Shown in pieces: positions 44,065 to 52,236 of a stretch of 64,000 bases of DNA. The notes below the pieces were generated by a model, which saw nothing but the letters and a program-made list of their open reading frames with translations, did no database searches and was not told where the DNA came from. The position numbers were made by a program, and so were the translations under genes. This stretch comes from Bacillus sp. FJAT-28004 (GTDB lineage Bacteria; Bacillota; Bacilli; Paenibacillales; Paenibacillaceae). The stretch lies in contig NZ_LGHP01000001.1 in assembly GCF_001280845.1 (NCBI RefSeq), forward strand, positions 4,261,093-4,325,092. Direction: 5' to 3'. Position 1 is the stretch's first letter, and each line of letters starts with the position of its first letter.

Positions 44065-45021
44065 ATGAAAAAGTCACGTTTATTATCTATTTTTCTAGTT
44101 GTTATGATGCTATCATCTGTACTTGTAACCGCTGCATCCGCAGCAACAGCAACGATTAAGACAAAGACGCAGCCTATCAATCTGAAATTTGATGGACAAG
44201 CGCTAAAACTGCCCGATGGACAATATTCATTTATTTATCAAGGAAGTACATATGTACCGATTCGTTATATTTCTTATGCGCTGCTAAAAACAGTGAATTG
44301 GGATGGTGCGAAAGCGACTATCTCCGAGCCAACAGAGAAGGAGCTTGCTGCTCTGAAGAAGCAATTGCAGAGTGCCGCTGCTGGCAGCCAAAAGCCGCAA
44401 ACGAGCATTACTATCGCGATACAGCCAGTGAAGGCAACTCTTGTGTTTAATGGAAAGACGAAGGTATTGCCGGCTGGACAATCCCTGTATGCCTATAAAG
44501 GCTCGATCTATGTGCCGATTCGTTTCTTATCAGAATCGGTAGGTACGCAGATTAGCTACGATCCGGTGACGAAGACAGTTAGCGGCGAGTCAGAAGCTTA
44601 CCGGGCTGAGCAAGGCGCCGGCGGTGGAGTTGTTCTTCCAGGTACGGGTGGTGGAACTGGAGGTTCTGGTGGTACAGGCGGTTCGGGTAATGCTGGCGGT
44701 GGAACAGTTAAGCCTACATATGAGCAAATTACGGCAGAAGCAGAGAGCAAGCTTAATTCGCTGAAAGAAAGCTGTAAGGTAACTCTTATGGACATTGGCT
44801 TGCAGTATGTTGCGGCAACGGATCCAGCTGTTAAAGCACAGATCAAAGCTAAGGGAATTCAAGAAGTAGACAACTGTTCTGCAAAGTTTGAGGTCATCAT
44901 GACGGATACAAAGGCTAAGCTGACAACGAATGGTTATAGCACGGATGTGCTTGCTTCCTATAGAGAAGCCTTTAACAAAGAGCTTGAAGCAGGAAGAGCT
45001 ATTGCAGAGGGTTTGATGTAA
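44065..45021 (+). CDS. Secreted stalk-domain protein with a two-cysteine C-terminal domain
   Basis: 318 residues. A signal peptide ends near ASA-AT. Two copper-amine-oxidase-type stalk domains follow (about residues 33-75 and 112-170), each with YVPIRYIS- or YVPIRFLS-like cores. A Gly-rich linker (GGTGGSGGTGGSG) leads to a C-terminal helical domain with SLKESCKVTL and, 33 residues on, NCSAKFEVIM, matching the domain in the preceding gene. Stalk domains are common in surface proteins of Paenibacillus and are believed to hold functional domains away from the cell. The ATG follows GAGGAGG. Confidence 0.8.
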   Translation: MKKSRLLSIFLVVMMLSSVLVTAASAATATIKTKTQPINLKFDGQALKLPDGQYSFIYQGSTYVPIRYISYALLKTVNWDGAKATISEPTEKELAALKKQLQSAAAGSQKPQTSITIAIQPVKATLVFNGKTKVLPAGQSLYAYKGSIYVPIRFLSESVGTQISYDPVTKTVSGESEAYRAEQGAGGGVVLPGTGGGTGGSGGTGGSGNAGGGTVKPTYEQITAEAESKLNSLKESCKVTLMDIGLQYVAATDPAVKAQIKAKGIQEVDNCSAKFEVIMTDTKAKLTTNGYSTDVLASYREAFNKELEAGRAIAEGLM

Positions 45022-45053
45022 AAGGAGTATGATACATCAGCTTTGCAAAATAA

Positions 45054-45109
45054 AAGAAGGGGCAGAAGAAGTCACAATGACTTCTTCTGCCCCTTCTTAG
45101 CGTTTTTTT
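45054..45109 (+). terminator. Very strong terminator after the two-cysteine protein operon
   Basis: A 21-bp perfect stem (AAGAAGGGGCAGAAGAAGTCA with its complement) around a 3-base loop, followed by AGCGTTTTTTT. Confidence 0.95.
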
Positions 45110-45281
45110 GCACATCTCGGCATGTAGGAACCGTGCTAATAGCCTCTAATTAGCTGCTGAAGCTTTAGGAGGACGAAAGGCTCCCTTTACCCCAATCTGC
45201 CTTAATAAACCATCCTTGAGGCATGTGAGCTGTTCAGTGCACGTTTAGTTCATTTCTTGTCATTGTGAATCGTCGTTAGGA

Positions 45282-45404
45282 TTAAAATGTATGATGAATT
45301 ATCCAATCAGCTTCTTGATATATTTTAACGTTAAAAGCATTACCTAAAGCAAGCAACAATGTCATCATCAGCAAAAAGCTGCGTTTGAACATCTTGTCTT
45401 GCAT
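45282..45404 (-). CDS. Candidate 40-residue hydrophobic small protein
   Basis: On the minus strand an ATG at 45404 follows the SD GGGGAG (TAAGGGGAGACAAAAAAC) and opens 40 codons beginning MQDKMFKRSFLLMMTLLLAL and ending WIIHHTF. The N-terminal half has the charge and hydrophobic pattern of a signal or membrane segment. No family is recognised. It occupies the otherwise empty gap between the terminator at 45054 and the regulator at 45556. Support is limited to the SD and the amino-acid pattern. Confidence 0.35.
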   Translation of the reverse strand: MQDKMFKRSFLLMMTLLLALGNAFNVKIYQEADWIIHHTF

Positions 45405-45555
45405 GTTTTTTGTCTCCCCTTACAAGAATTTCTTGGAATATGTAAAAAAATGACTCATTTCACTAGCAAAACCACTACCATAGTACTAAAATATACATTA
45501 CACTAGCATTACAGACTAACCTAAAATCATACAGTAGTGGTAATGTAGGGGGACT

Positions 45556-47061
45556 ATGGACATATTTAATTCGTTCTACCAATTCGATCATTGTACTTCT
45601 GATCCTGATGCAGAAGTTATAGTACTCTTACATGGATTAGGTCTTAATGCTCGTATGTGGGAACCGCTCGCTGCTGTGCTAACTGAACGGTATCATGTTG
45701 TACGTTATGATTTGTATGGGCATGGCGGGTGCTTGCATGATGGCTCTGAATTAACGTGGGAGCTGCTTTGCAATGATCTCGAAGGCATATTCCACCAATG
45801 CGGCATAATAGATGCGCATTTAGTTGGGCATGGTTTTGGCGGAAGCTTAGCTGCTAGGTATGGTGTGAGCCGCCCGGAGCGGGTCAAGACGATTGTTCTT
45901 ATGTCGACGATTGGATTTTATCCTCCGGAGGCGATGGAGCGTTCTGTTGAGCTGCGTAGGAGCTATGCTGAGAATGGGGTGGCAGCTGGACTTGCTGAGC
46001 AGATGACTAGTCTAGTAACTTGTCTGCCCCAGGACAGGGAAGAAGTATCATGGATAAGAGAAGCATACTTGCAGTGTGACATGGACGTTTACTTCAAATT
46101 AATAGAGCTCTTCGCAGCAGAGAATCCATTGGATGACTTATCCGCGATGAATAAGCCTTGCCTTGTTATGGCGGGAGACAAAGATACGATATACCCATCC
46201 TATATGTCAAAGATTACGTCGCAGTTTATTCCGAATGCGTTCTCGGTAACGGTGCCTGATGCGGCTAGTATGGTTTTTATAGATAATCTTCCCTATGCAG
46301 CTCAGAAATTATTAGATTTCCTCTCCAACCCTTCAATTGACAGGGAGAGTCCAAATGTTGGTGATCCACTGCTTGGATTAATGAGAATCGATGCGATTAA
46401 AATGTTTGGCGATGCCTACAAGACTGCTCCAAGCAAGAAAGTACTGCTCGAGGTCAAGCTAATCGGTACGTTTCGCGTATCTATTAATGGCAAGGAAATA
46501 CCTAATGGCTGGCAGCAGCGTAATGCGAAGAGATTGCTTGTCTATTTATTGTTTCACCCGAACCCAACAAGGGAACAGTTATGCGATGCGTTATGGCCGC
46601 TTGCTGAGATTAGCAAGGCAAGCAATTTGCTGCGAGTGAGTCTCTCTCATTTGAAGGGATTGTTTGACACGGCGGGTGTGAATCCTATTGTTGCAAATCG
46701 CAGTCATGTTAAGCTGCACGCGGCTGTAGAGTGTGACATGCTGAAATGGATTCAGTCGCTTGAAGAGGCGCATTTGGAGAAAAAAGCAACAAGGAAGATT
46801 AGTCTTGTCAAAGAACTGCTCATCTATCCTGTAGAGGAAATGCTTGCAGGCTTGTATGATAACTGGGCGGATCAGGAACGAAGCAGGTTGGAATATATGC
46901 TGCAGGGACTTGTAGAATCGCTCGCGGATAGTTATAAAAAAGAAGGCGAATTTGCAGCGGCTAGTCAAGTGATGAGAAGGATAAGCAATATGTATAGCGG
47001 GGAAATACCCGTTGATATCGTTCGAAATACGCATGCTCAGGGAGAGGTGAGGGACCATTAA
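45556..47061 (+). CDS. Alpha/beta-hydrolase-like domain fused to a SARP/BTAD transcriptional regulator
   Basis: 501 residues. Residues 1-260 have an alpha/beta-hydrolase fold (VIVLLHGLGLNARMWEPL, YDLYGHGGC), but the nucleophile elbow reads GHGFGG with Gly93 where Ser is expected, and the catalytic His segment reads DAASMVF without His. The acid region GDKDTIYP is present. Residues about 300-375 form a SARP-like winged helix (LIGTFRVSINGKEIPNGWQQ, then NLLRVSLSHLKGLFD) and 380-490 a BTAD helical domain. The first half therefore looks like a ligand sensor rather than an enzyme, and the protein like a one-component regulator. The ATG follows GGGGG. A Spo0E-like gene overlaps its end. Confidence 0.8.
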   Translation: MDIFNSFYQFDHCTSDPDAEVIVLLHGLGLNARMWEPLAAVLTERYHVVRYDLYGHGGCLHDGSELTWELLCNDLEGIFHQCGIIDAHLVGHGFGGSLAARYGVSRPERVKTIVLMSTIGFYPPEAMERSVELRRSYAENGVAAGLAEQMTSLVTCLPQDREEVSWIREAYLQCDMDVYFKLIELFAAENPLDDLSAMNKPCLVMAGDKDTIYPSYMSKITSQFIPNAFSVTVPDAASMVFIDNLPYAAQKLLDFLSNPSIDRESPNVGDPLLGLMRIDAIKMFGDAYKTAPSKKVLLEVKLIGTFRVSINGKEIPNGWQQRNAKRLLVYLLFHPNPTREQLCDALWPLAEISKASNLLRVSLSHLKGLFDTAGVNPIVANRSHVKLHAAVECDMLKWIQSLEEAHLEKKATRKISLVKELLIYPVEEMLAGLYDNWADQERSRLEYMLQGLVESLADSYKKEGEFAAASQVMRRISNMYSGEIPVDIVRNTHAQGEVRDH

Positions 47062-47299
47062 TAGAGATACTGTTCTACACAAAATAAAGCTAGAGCAGAC
47101 GATTGAGCTGCTGCGGCAGGAAATGATCGATAAACTATTAGTGAGCCAGTCCTACCAAGCTGAAGAAGTGCTGGGAGCAAGCCAGGCGCTTGATCTTGTT
47201 CTTAATTGCTATGATTGCGTAAGGTATGAGAGAGGCTGTAGAAATGAGAAGAATTGTGCGTCTCTTGCTCTGTTATTAGATGAAAATACAACTACTTAA
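47057..47299 (+). CDS. Spo0E-like small protein with an apparent ATT start
   Basis: An 80-codon frame encodes a Spo0E-like protein: a first helix with LEQTIELLRQEM and a second with the signature SQALDLVLNCYDC, then a Cys-containing tail. Spo0E-type proteins dephosphorylate Spo0A~P and delay sporulation or related switches. The first helix is open only from ATT 47057, which lies six bases after AGGTGA in GGAGAGGTGAGG and overlaps the previous stop as ATTAA. The only in-frame ATG (47123) lies in the middle of helix 1. I therefore annotate from ATT, with coupling to the upstream regulator. The family call is from the SQxLD motif and size. Confidence 0.65.
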   Translation: MNRDTVLHKIKLEQTIELLRQEMIDKLLVSQSYQAEEVLGASQALDLVLNCYDCVRYERGCRNEKNCASLALLLDENTTT

Positions 47300-47423
47300 A
47301 TATACGCTTTCGCTTATTTTGTTTATACTTATACCAATAACTTCCGTTTTCATCCTTAAAAATCCTTATTCCGAACAGTTTTAATGGTGTAGACAACTCA
47401 GTAAACATTAAATAACTAGACAT
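47292..47423 (-). CDS. Candidate 43-residue basic small protein
   Basis: On the minus strand an ATG at 47423 follows GAGGGTGA and opens 43 codons (MSSYLMFTELSTPLKLFGIR, then a Lys/Arg/Tyr-rich tail). A possible promoter is TAGTCA-N17-TATTAT upstream. It overlaps the last bases of the Spo0E-like gene tail to tail. No family is recognised. Confidence 0.4.
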   Translation of the reverse strand: MSSYLMFTELSTPLKLFGIRIFKDENGSYWYKYKQNKRKRIFK

Positions 47424-47721
47424 AACATTCACCCTCGTTTCACTTCTTTTTAGTTATAATACCAAACTTAAGGCTTATTGACTATATGAAAATAGGACTT
47501 TTATCTCAGTTATATTGAAAAATGATGGGTTATATTTCTTTATTTCTCAAATGCAAACGTTGTTCCAGCGCCACCGGCTGCTTCATTTTTGCGAGTAAGC
47601 CGTTCTTTGGCATGCCGATTTTTAGCACCCCCATGCTAAAATTTTGTTTGTGTGTTTTTTTCAAGTATGATAGAAGGATGAAAAAAGTAAGCTGGTTGTT
47701 TTACAGGAGGTGCAAGTGAAC
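47424..47721. other. Non-coding stretch before the VanZ gene
   Basis: About 300 bp with AT-rich DNA. An ORF at 47522-47719 has no SD and a composition unlike a protein, so I do not annotate it. The VanZ promoter probably lies here but I could not assign it. Confidence 0.4.
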
Positions 47722-48252
47722 ATGTATAGACCTGCTAGATGGAAGCCAACCATTATATGGGGGCTATTATTAGTAGGGTGGCTCGGGCTTTTATTCCTAT
47801 TTTCATCCCAGACGTATGAGCAACAAAGTATTCAGCCGTTTTTGCGCAGTCACTTTACATACGATCAGCTTGTAAGATGGCTGCCGGATGTTACGATTAC
47901 CTATCGAACGAGCATCGTTAATTCACATGATCGGCCATTTAATTTCATTGAATTTCTATTTCGAAAGGGCGCACATTTGTTTGTGTATGCGACGTTTGCT
48001 GCGTTGCTCTTTATGTTTCTGCGAGCACTGACCCGTAAGCGTTGGTTCCTTTCTATTATACTTACTCTGCTGGTCGCCATTGCTGTTCCGGCTATGGATG
48101 AATGGAATCAATTAGGCTCCGATGAGCGTACGGGCAACGCGACTGATGTTGTTCTTGATTTTGTAGGGGGCTGTACAGGCTTGCTTGTCTGTTTGTGCAT
48201 CTTAGGAGTGGTGAAGCTGTTCCGAAGAGGAAAACGCAGGTCATATTCATAG
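47722..48252 (+). CDS. VanZ family membrane protein
   Basis: 176 residues with four to five membrane helices: IIWGLLLVGWLGLLFLFSS at the start, FRKGAHLFVYATFAALLFM, IILTLLVAIAVPAMDEWNQ, and the conserved DEWNQLGSDERTGNATDVVLDFVGG block of VanZ proteins. VanZ in enterococci confers low teicoplanin resistance; most relatives have unknown roles in the envelope. ATG 47722 lies nine bases after AGGAGGTG; GTG 47716 is an alternative. Confidence 0.88.
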   Translation: MYRPARWKPTIIWGLLLVGWLGLLFLFSSQTYEQQSIQPFLRSHFTYDQLVRWLPDVTITYRTSIVNSHDRPFNFIEFLFRKGAHLFVYATFAALLFMFLRALTRKRWFLSIILTLLVAIAVPAMDEWNQLGSDERTGNATDVVLDFVGGCTGLLVCLCILGVVKLFRRGKRRSYS

Positions 48253-48353
48253 GTTAAAAGGCATGTGAAAATAGTTGCGGACAAAGCAGGCTGCTATCCC
48301 TTATAATCGTCAATGACATTATATAGATTCGGTAAATGTGGGGGAATTGCAGC

Positions 48354-49538
48354 TTGCAGCGCTATGAGGAATTAGATTCACTTAGGGGATTGGCGGCATT
48401 AGCCGTGATGATTGGTCATTTCTTATTGGTATTTGCGCCAATCGCGCAAAATACTTCGGATCTCAGCTTTCTAGATTACCCGCTTAACCTGTTTAAATAC
48501 ACACCGCTGCATGCGGTATGGGGCGGTCATGAAGCGGTCATTATGTTTTTTCTGCTCAGCGGATTTGTGCTTTCCTTGCCGTTCTTCAGCAACCGCCAGC
48601 AGCCCTATTCAAAATATGTAATTAAGCGGATTTGCCGCATTTACATTCCTTTTCTCGTTGCTTTGATTATCGCCATCTTAATGAGGGAAATCGTTTATGT
48701 GTCGAAGCTGACGAATTTGACGAGCTATTATAACAATCTGTGGGTGATACCCCCGAATGTGACCTCGATCATTCATCATTTGCTGTTTGTTGGAAACTAC
48801 AATACAACGAGGTATGATCCGATTATATGGACGCTCGTTCATGAAATGCGCATCTCATTATTGTTCCCGTTTATTATGTTCATCATTGCAAAAAGCAGCT
48901 GGAAAGTGGGACTGCCGCTGGCACTCGTCTTGTCCATTGGTGCTGAAAAATTGCTTGAAAATTTTGAAACGAGATATACGACGAACTTTGTGATCTCGCT
49001 GCATTATGCCTCCTTCTTTATTATTGGGGCGCTGCTGGCCAAATATCAGAAAGAGTTAAAAGCCGCCTTTGCACGATTAAAAGGCTGGTGGGTAATGCTG
49101 CTTCTTGTTGTAGGGCTCTGCTTCTATTCGTTCAAATGGATCGGTTATGGCGAGGACTTCCATGACATGCTCATGCCGCACGGCGGCGATTGGATGACGG
49201 CTATCGGCGCTTCGATCTTCATTATTGCAGCGCTATCGTCGGTTCGTTTATCAAGGCAGCTGCAGCGAAAGCCGTTATTGTTTTTGGGGAAAATCTCGTA
49301 CAGTCTTTACTTGTATCATATGATTATACTCCTATCGCTCATCCATCTGCTAAATGGCGAGGTGGAGACACCGTTTATCGTCATACTCGCCTTTGTTGCT
49401 TCGTTCGGAGCGGGGGCGCTAAGTTACTATTTCATTGAGCTGCCATCCATTCGGTTAGGCAAGTGGCTTACAGGCTGGGGCAGGAAGCCGAATACTGCTG
49501 CTGTAAGTGGTAATGATGGTATATCATCCAATGCATAA
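48354..49538 (+). CDS. Acyltransferase 3 (OafA-like) integral membrane protein
   Basis: 394 residues with about ten membrane helices. The N-terminal LDSLRGLAALAVMIGHFLLV contains the conserved RGxAA and catalytic His of acyltransferase 3 proteins; other landmarks are IMFFLLSGFVLS, RICRIYIPF, and ISYSLYLYHMIILL. These proteins O-acetylate sugars or other surface molecules. The start is TTG 48354, eight bases after GGGGGA, giving MQRYEELDSLRG; GTG 48336 would precede the SD. It may decorate the surface polysaccharide, but it is 6 kb from that locus. Confidence 0.85.
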   Translation: MQRYEELDSLRGLAALAVMIGHFLLVFAPIAQNTSDLSFLDYPLNLFKYTPLHAVWGGHEAVIMFFLLSGFVLSLPFFSNRQQPYSKYVIKRICRIYIPFLVALIIAILMREIVYVSKLTNLTSYYNNLWVIPPNVTSIIHHLLFVGNYNTTRYDPIIWTLVHEMRISLLFPFIMFIIAKSSWKVGLPLALVLSIGAEKLLENFETRYTTNFVISLHYASFFIIGALLAKYQKELKAAFARLKGWWVMLLLVVGLCFYSFKWIGYGEDFHDMLMPHGGDWMTAIGASIFIIAALSSVRLSRQLQRKPLLFLGKISYSLYLYHMIILLSLIHLLNGEVETPFIVILAFVASFGAGALSYYFIELPSIRLGKWLTGWGRKPNTAAVSGNDGISSNA

Positions 49539-49556
49539 TAAATAGATGATTAGTCG

Positions 49557-49593
49557 AAGGAACGGTTCTCTTAGAGGGAGTCGTTCCTTTTTT
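49557..49593 (+). terminator. Terminator after the acyltransferase gene
   Basis: AAGGAACG...CGTTCCTT stem with internal pairing (TCTC/GGGA) and a run of T residues. Confidence 0.8.
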
Positions 49594-49682
49594 ACGAGCA
49601 GGATTGCAGCAGGTAAGTGTCCAAAATAGCGAAGGAGCAGCCCCGCGTTCGGCCTGAAGCTGTGGAGGGAGTGCGCTCATCC

Positions 49683-50567
49683 TTATCCATGTGAAAATCG
49701 TTGTCTATATTTGCGCGGCGAAATGCTCTCGTATTTGGCAAAGCAAGATGTGAAGTAGGCAGCATGATTGAAGCCAACCTGCTCGCCGATGCGAGCGATA
49801 GGCAGATCGGTTTGAAGCAGCAGCAGCTTGGCCTGCTCGATCCGGAAACGCATGAGGTAATCAAATGGAGCGCAGCCAAATTCTTTCTGCATGCATCTCG
49901 CGATGTAAACGGGATGAAAGTTGATGCTATCTCCCAGCTCCTGCGCGGTTATACTCTCACGATAATGTTCTCGCAAATAGGAAGCAGCCTGCTCTGCGCA
50001 CAAGATAGAGGGAGATGGCCCATCGGCTTCCATGGATGCGGATAAATGCTCGATAACCTCTTGAAACACGAGCTGCTGCTTCCATTTTACGCTGGGGATA
50101 TGATCATTCATATTGAGCTGAACCAATTGGCGCAGTAGGCTGTCCATCTTGGAGGGCTGAAGCAGCTTAGCAAACTGGGGCAGTCGCTTGGTAAAGGTTT
50201 GTGTCGTATAAACGTTTGACGTGAGTATTCTTGTTTTGGCACTGTCTGCCGGCACTTCTGGCACGGATTGATCGAATATGCTCCATGCGCCAGTCGTCTG
50301 AAAATGAATCCAATAGTAAGCCGTTTGCTCTTGGCAAGACTTCGTAGCGTAATGGTGAGCATCCGGCCTGAGAATGAGTGCATGCCCTGCACTCACTTCG
50401 TAATGCCGATCTTCTTCTCCCATGTATAAGCAGCCCCGCGTGACTACAAGCAAATCAAACACATTAATGTTGCATCTGCTTGGATGCTTGCGGCCTGAAG
50501 GGGCAACGGTATAACCTCCAATGATATAATGCGGCAGCGGCGGAATGGTCATATGAATGATGGTCAT
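49683..50567 (-). CDS. AraC-family transcriptional regulator
   Basis: 294 residues. The N-terminal cupin-like sensing domain includes DLLVVTRGCLYMGEEDRHYEV and GHALILRPDAHHY. The C-terminal AraC DNA-binding domain (about 195-292) has YLREHYRESITAQELGDSIN, FHPVYIARCMQKEFG, and the second HTH IARIGEQVGFNHAAYFTSCF. It probably senses a small molecule such as a sugar. It is divergent from the MATE exporter gene, with a 160-bp shared gap, and may control it. The SD is AAGGAG. Confidence 0.87.
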   Translation of the reverse strand: MTIIHMTIPPLPHYIIGGYTVAPSGRKHPSRCNINVFDLLVVTRGCLYMGEEDRHYEVSAGHALILRPDAHHYATKSCQEQTAYYWIHFQTTGAWSIFDQSVPEVPADSAKTRILTSNVYTTQTFTKRLPQFAKLLQPSKMDSLLRQLVQLNMNDHIPSVKWKQQLVFQEVIEHLSASMEADGPSPSILCAEQAASYLREHYRESITAQELGDSINFHPVYIARCMQKEFGCAPFDYLMRFRIEQAKLLLLQTDLPIARIGEQVGFNHAAYFTSCFAKYESISPRKYRQRFSHG

Positions 50568-50728
50568 GTTAGGATTTTCTCCTTAAAATATTGAAGTTTG
50601 AATCGTTATAGTTTCAGTTGTAAAAGTGATACATCAAGCTCAGTATAGCATCTATAATTTGATATGACGATTGATGATAAACAACGGATACGGTCGCTAA
50701 TAAGCGGTCGGTGCAGGAGGACAACAGG

Positions 50729-52144
50729 ATGGCTTTACCTAACAAAAAAATTTCGCTCTGGATGCTGGCTTGGCCGATTTTCATAGAGCTGTTTTTACAG
50801 TTTTTACTCGGTGCGGCGGACACACTGATGGTGAGCCGGATATCGGATGATGCGGTAGCGGTGGTCGGCTTCTCTAATCAGCTGTTTCAAGCGTTGACGA
50901 CCTTGTTTATAACCGTAGCGAGTGGAGCGGGCATACTCATTGCGCAAAAAATTGGTTCCAAAAATGGCGAGGACGCCCGTACGATCGCCATTATGGCGGT
51001 GAAAGTGAGCGCCATCATTGGACTTTTACTTAGCGGGCTGCTGATCCTCATTCCAGGAGAGATCGCTGCAGTGCTTCAGCTTCCAGAAAATCTGATTCCA
51101 CTAGCGAAGACGTATATATCAATAGTCGGTGGCGGCATGGTATTGATAGCGTTAATGTCAGCACTTAGCACGTCGATTCGGAATACAGGCAATACGAAGG
51201 GGCCTATGTATACGGCAATCGGAATGAATGTTGTGCATGTTTTTTTCAACTATGCGTTCATATTCGGTGCGTTTGGTTTTCCAAAATGGGGCTTGATGGG
51301 TGTAGCGATTTCAACCGTGTTATGCCGCTTGCTCGCAACGATCGTACTGTTCATTATGTTCCTTAGCTCCTTTGAGCGTACGATTGCTTTACGTGATTTT
51401 AATGTATTTAATCGCAAGCTGTTCGGTGAAATTCTCCGTATTGGATGGCCGCTTGGCGTGAATTTGTCTTGCTGGGTGTTTACGCAGCTGCTTATTTTCA
51501 GCTTTTTGGCTATACTCGGCTCGAATGAGCTGGCGGCGCGGACGTATATGAATACGTTGGAATCCTTCTGCTTCATGCTTGGTTATTCGATTGCGCTGGC
51601 TGTACAAATTCAAATTGCCCATTTATTTGGAGCGGGCCGGGTCAAAGAGGCATACAGCATCGCCTTCCGAGCGATGTGGATCGGGCTTGCGGTGGTGACG
51701 GTCAACGCGTTCCTTATTTATTTGTTTGGCCGGCAGCTGCTCGGAATGTTTACAGAAAACAAAGAAATTGTAGCGTTAGGCGTATCTCTGCTCGGAATGA
51801 ATTTACTGCTTCAGCCGGGTAAAATGATTAATATGGCGCTCGGCAACTCATTGAATGCGGTAGGCGATACTCGTTTTACGATGTGGACTTCAGTATTCTC
51901 GATGTGGCTGATTGCTACGGGACTAGCTTACTTTGTTGGGATTCAGCTTGGCTATGGCCTCATCGGGATTTATGCTTGTATGATCTTGGATGAGTACATC
52001 CGCGGCATTCTATCTTTAATTCGCTGGAGAGGCCAGAAGTTTCTGCGTAAAGCGGAGCGGGATGAGGCCGAAGCTGAAGCGAATAGGAGTGCTGAGATAG
52101 GCATAGGCGGAAAAGCACATAAACAAACCGCGCTGGACGTCTAA
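50729..52144 (+). CDS. MATE-family multidrug efflux protein
   Basis: 471 residues with twelve membrane helices in two halves, starting LWMLAWPIFIELFLQFLLGAADTLM, then SNQLFQALTTLFITVASGAGI, and the second half from GEILRIGWPLGVNLSCW. MATE proteins export cationic compounds using sodium or proton gradients. ATG 50729 follows GCAGGAGG. It is divergent from the AraC regulator. A hairpin at 52166 follows the gene. Confidence 0.88.
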   Translation: MALPNKKISLWMLAWPIFIELFLQFLLGAADTLMVSRISDDAVAVVGFSNQLFQALTTLFITVASGAGILIAQKIGSKNGEDARTIAIMAVKVSAIIGLLLSGLLILIPGEIAAVLQLPENLIPLAKTYISIVGGGMVLIALMSALSTSIRNTGNTKGPMYTAIGMNVVHVFFNYAFIFGAFGFPKWGLMGVAISTVLCRLLATIVLFIMFLSSFERTIALRDFNVFNRKLFGEILRIGWPLGVNLSCWVFTQLLIFSFLAILGSNELAARTYMNTLESFCFMLGYSIALAVQIQIAHLFGAGRVKEAYSIAFRAMWIGLAVVTVNAFLIYLFGRQLLGMFTENKEIVALGVSLLGMNLLLQPGKMINMALGNSLNAVGDTRFTMWTSVFSMWLIATGLAYFVGIQLGYGLIGIYACMILDEYIRGILSLIRWRGQKFLRKAERDEAEAEANRSAEIGIGGKAHKQTALDV

Positions 52145-52165
52145 TAAAAGCGTATAATAAAGGAA

Positions 52166-52206
52166 GGAAAATACAGCGGCTTAGCAAGTGAAAGCTGCTG
52201 TTTTCC
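52166..52206 (+). terminator. Hairpin between the MATE and IF-3-like genes
   Basis: GGAAAATACAGCGGCTT pairs imperfectly with AAAGCTGCTGTTTTCC. The TTTT lies within the 3' arm and no further T-run follows. It may be a terminator for the MATE gene or a leader element of the IF-3-like gene. Confidence 0.5.
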
Positions 52207-52236
52207 GTATTCACGGCAAGGGAGCGATAAGCGGAC

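Noticed and set aside
47522..47719. 65-codon plus-strand ORF
   Set aside because: No SD, odd Cys/Phe-rich composition, and it ends inside the start of the VanZ gene whose SD is clear.
48336..48353. GTG start for the acyltransferase
   Set aside because: It lies upstream of the SD GGGGGA; TTG 48354 is correctly spaced and gives the usual N-terminus.
49592..50392. Extra ORFs around the AraC gene
   Set aside because: They are other-frame shadows of the AraC gene or run through the terminator; the AraC frame has both cupin and HTH motifs.
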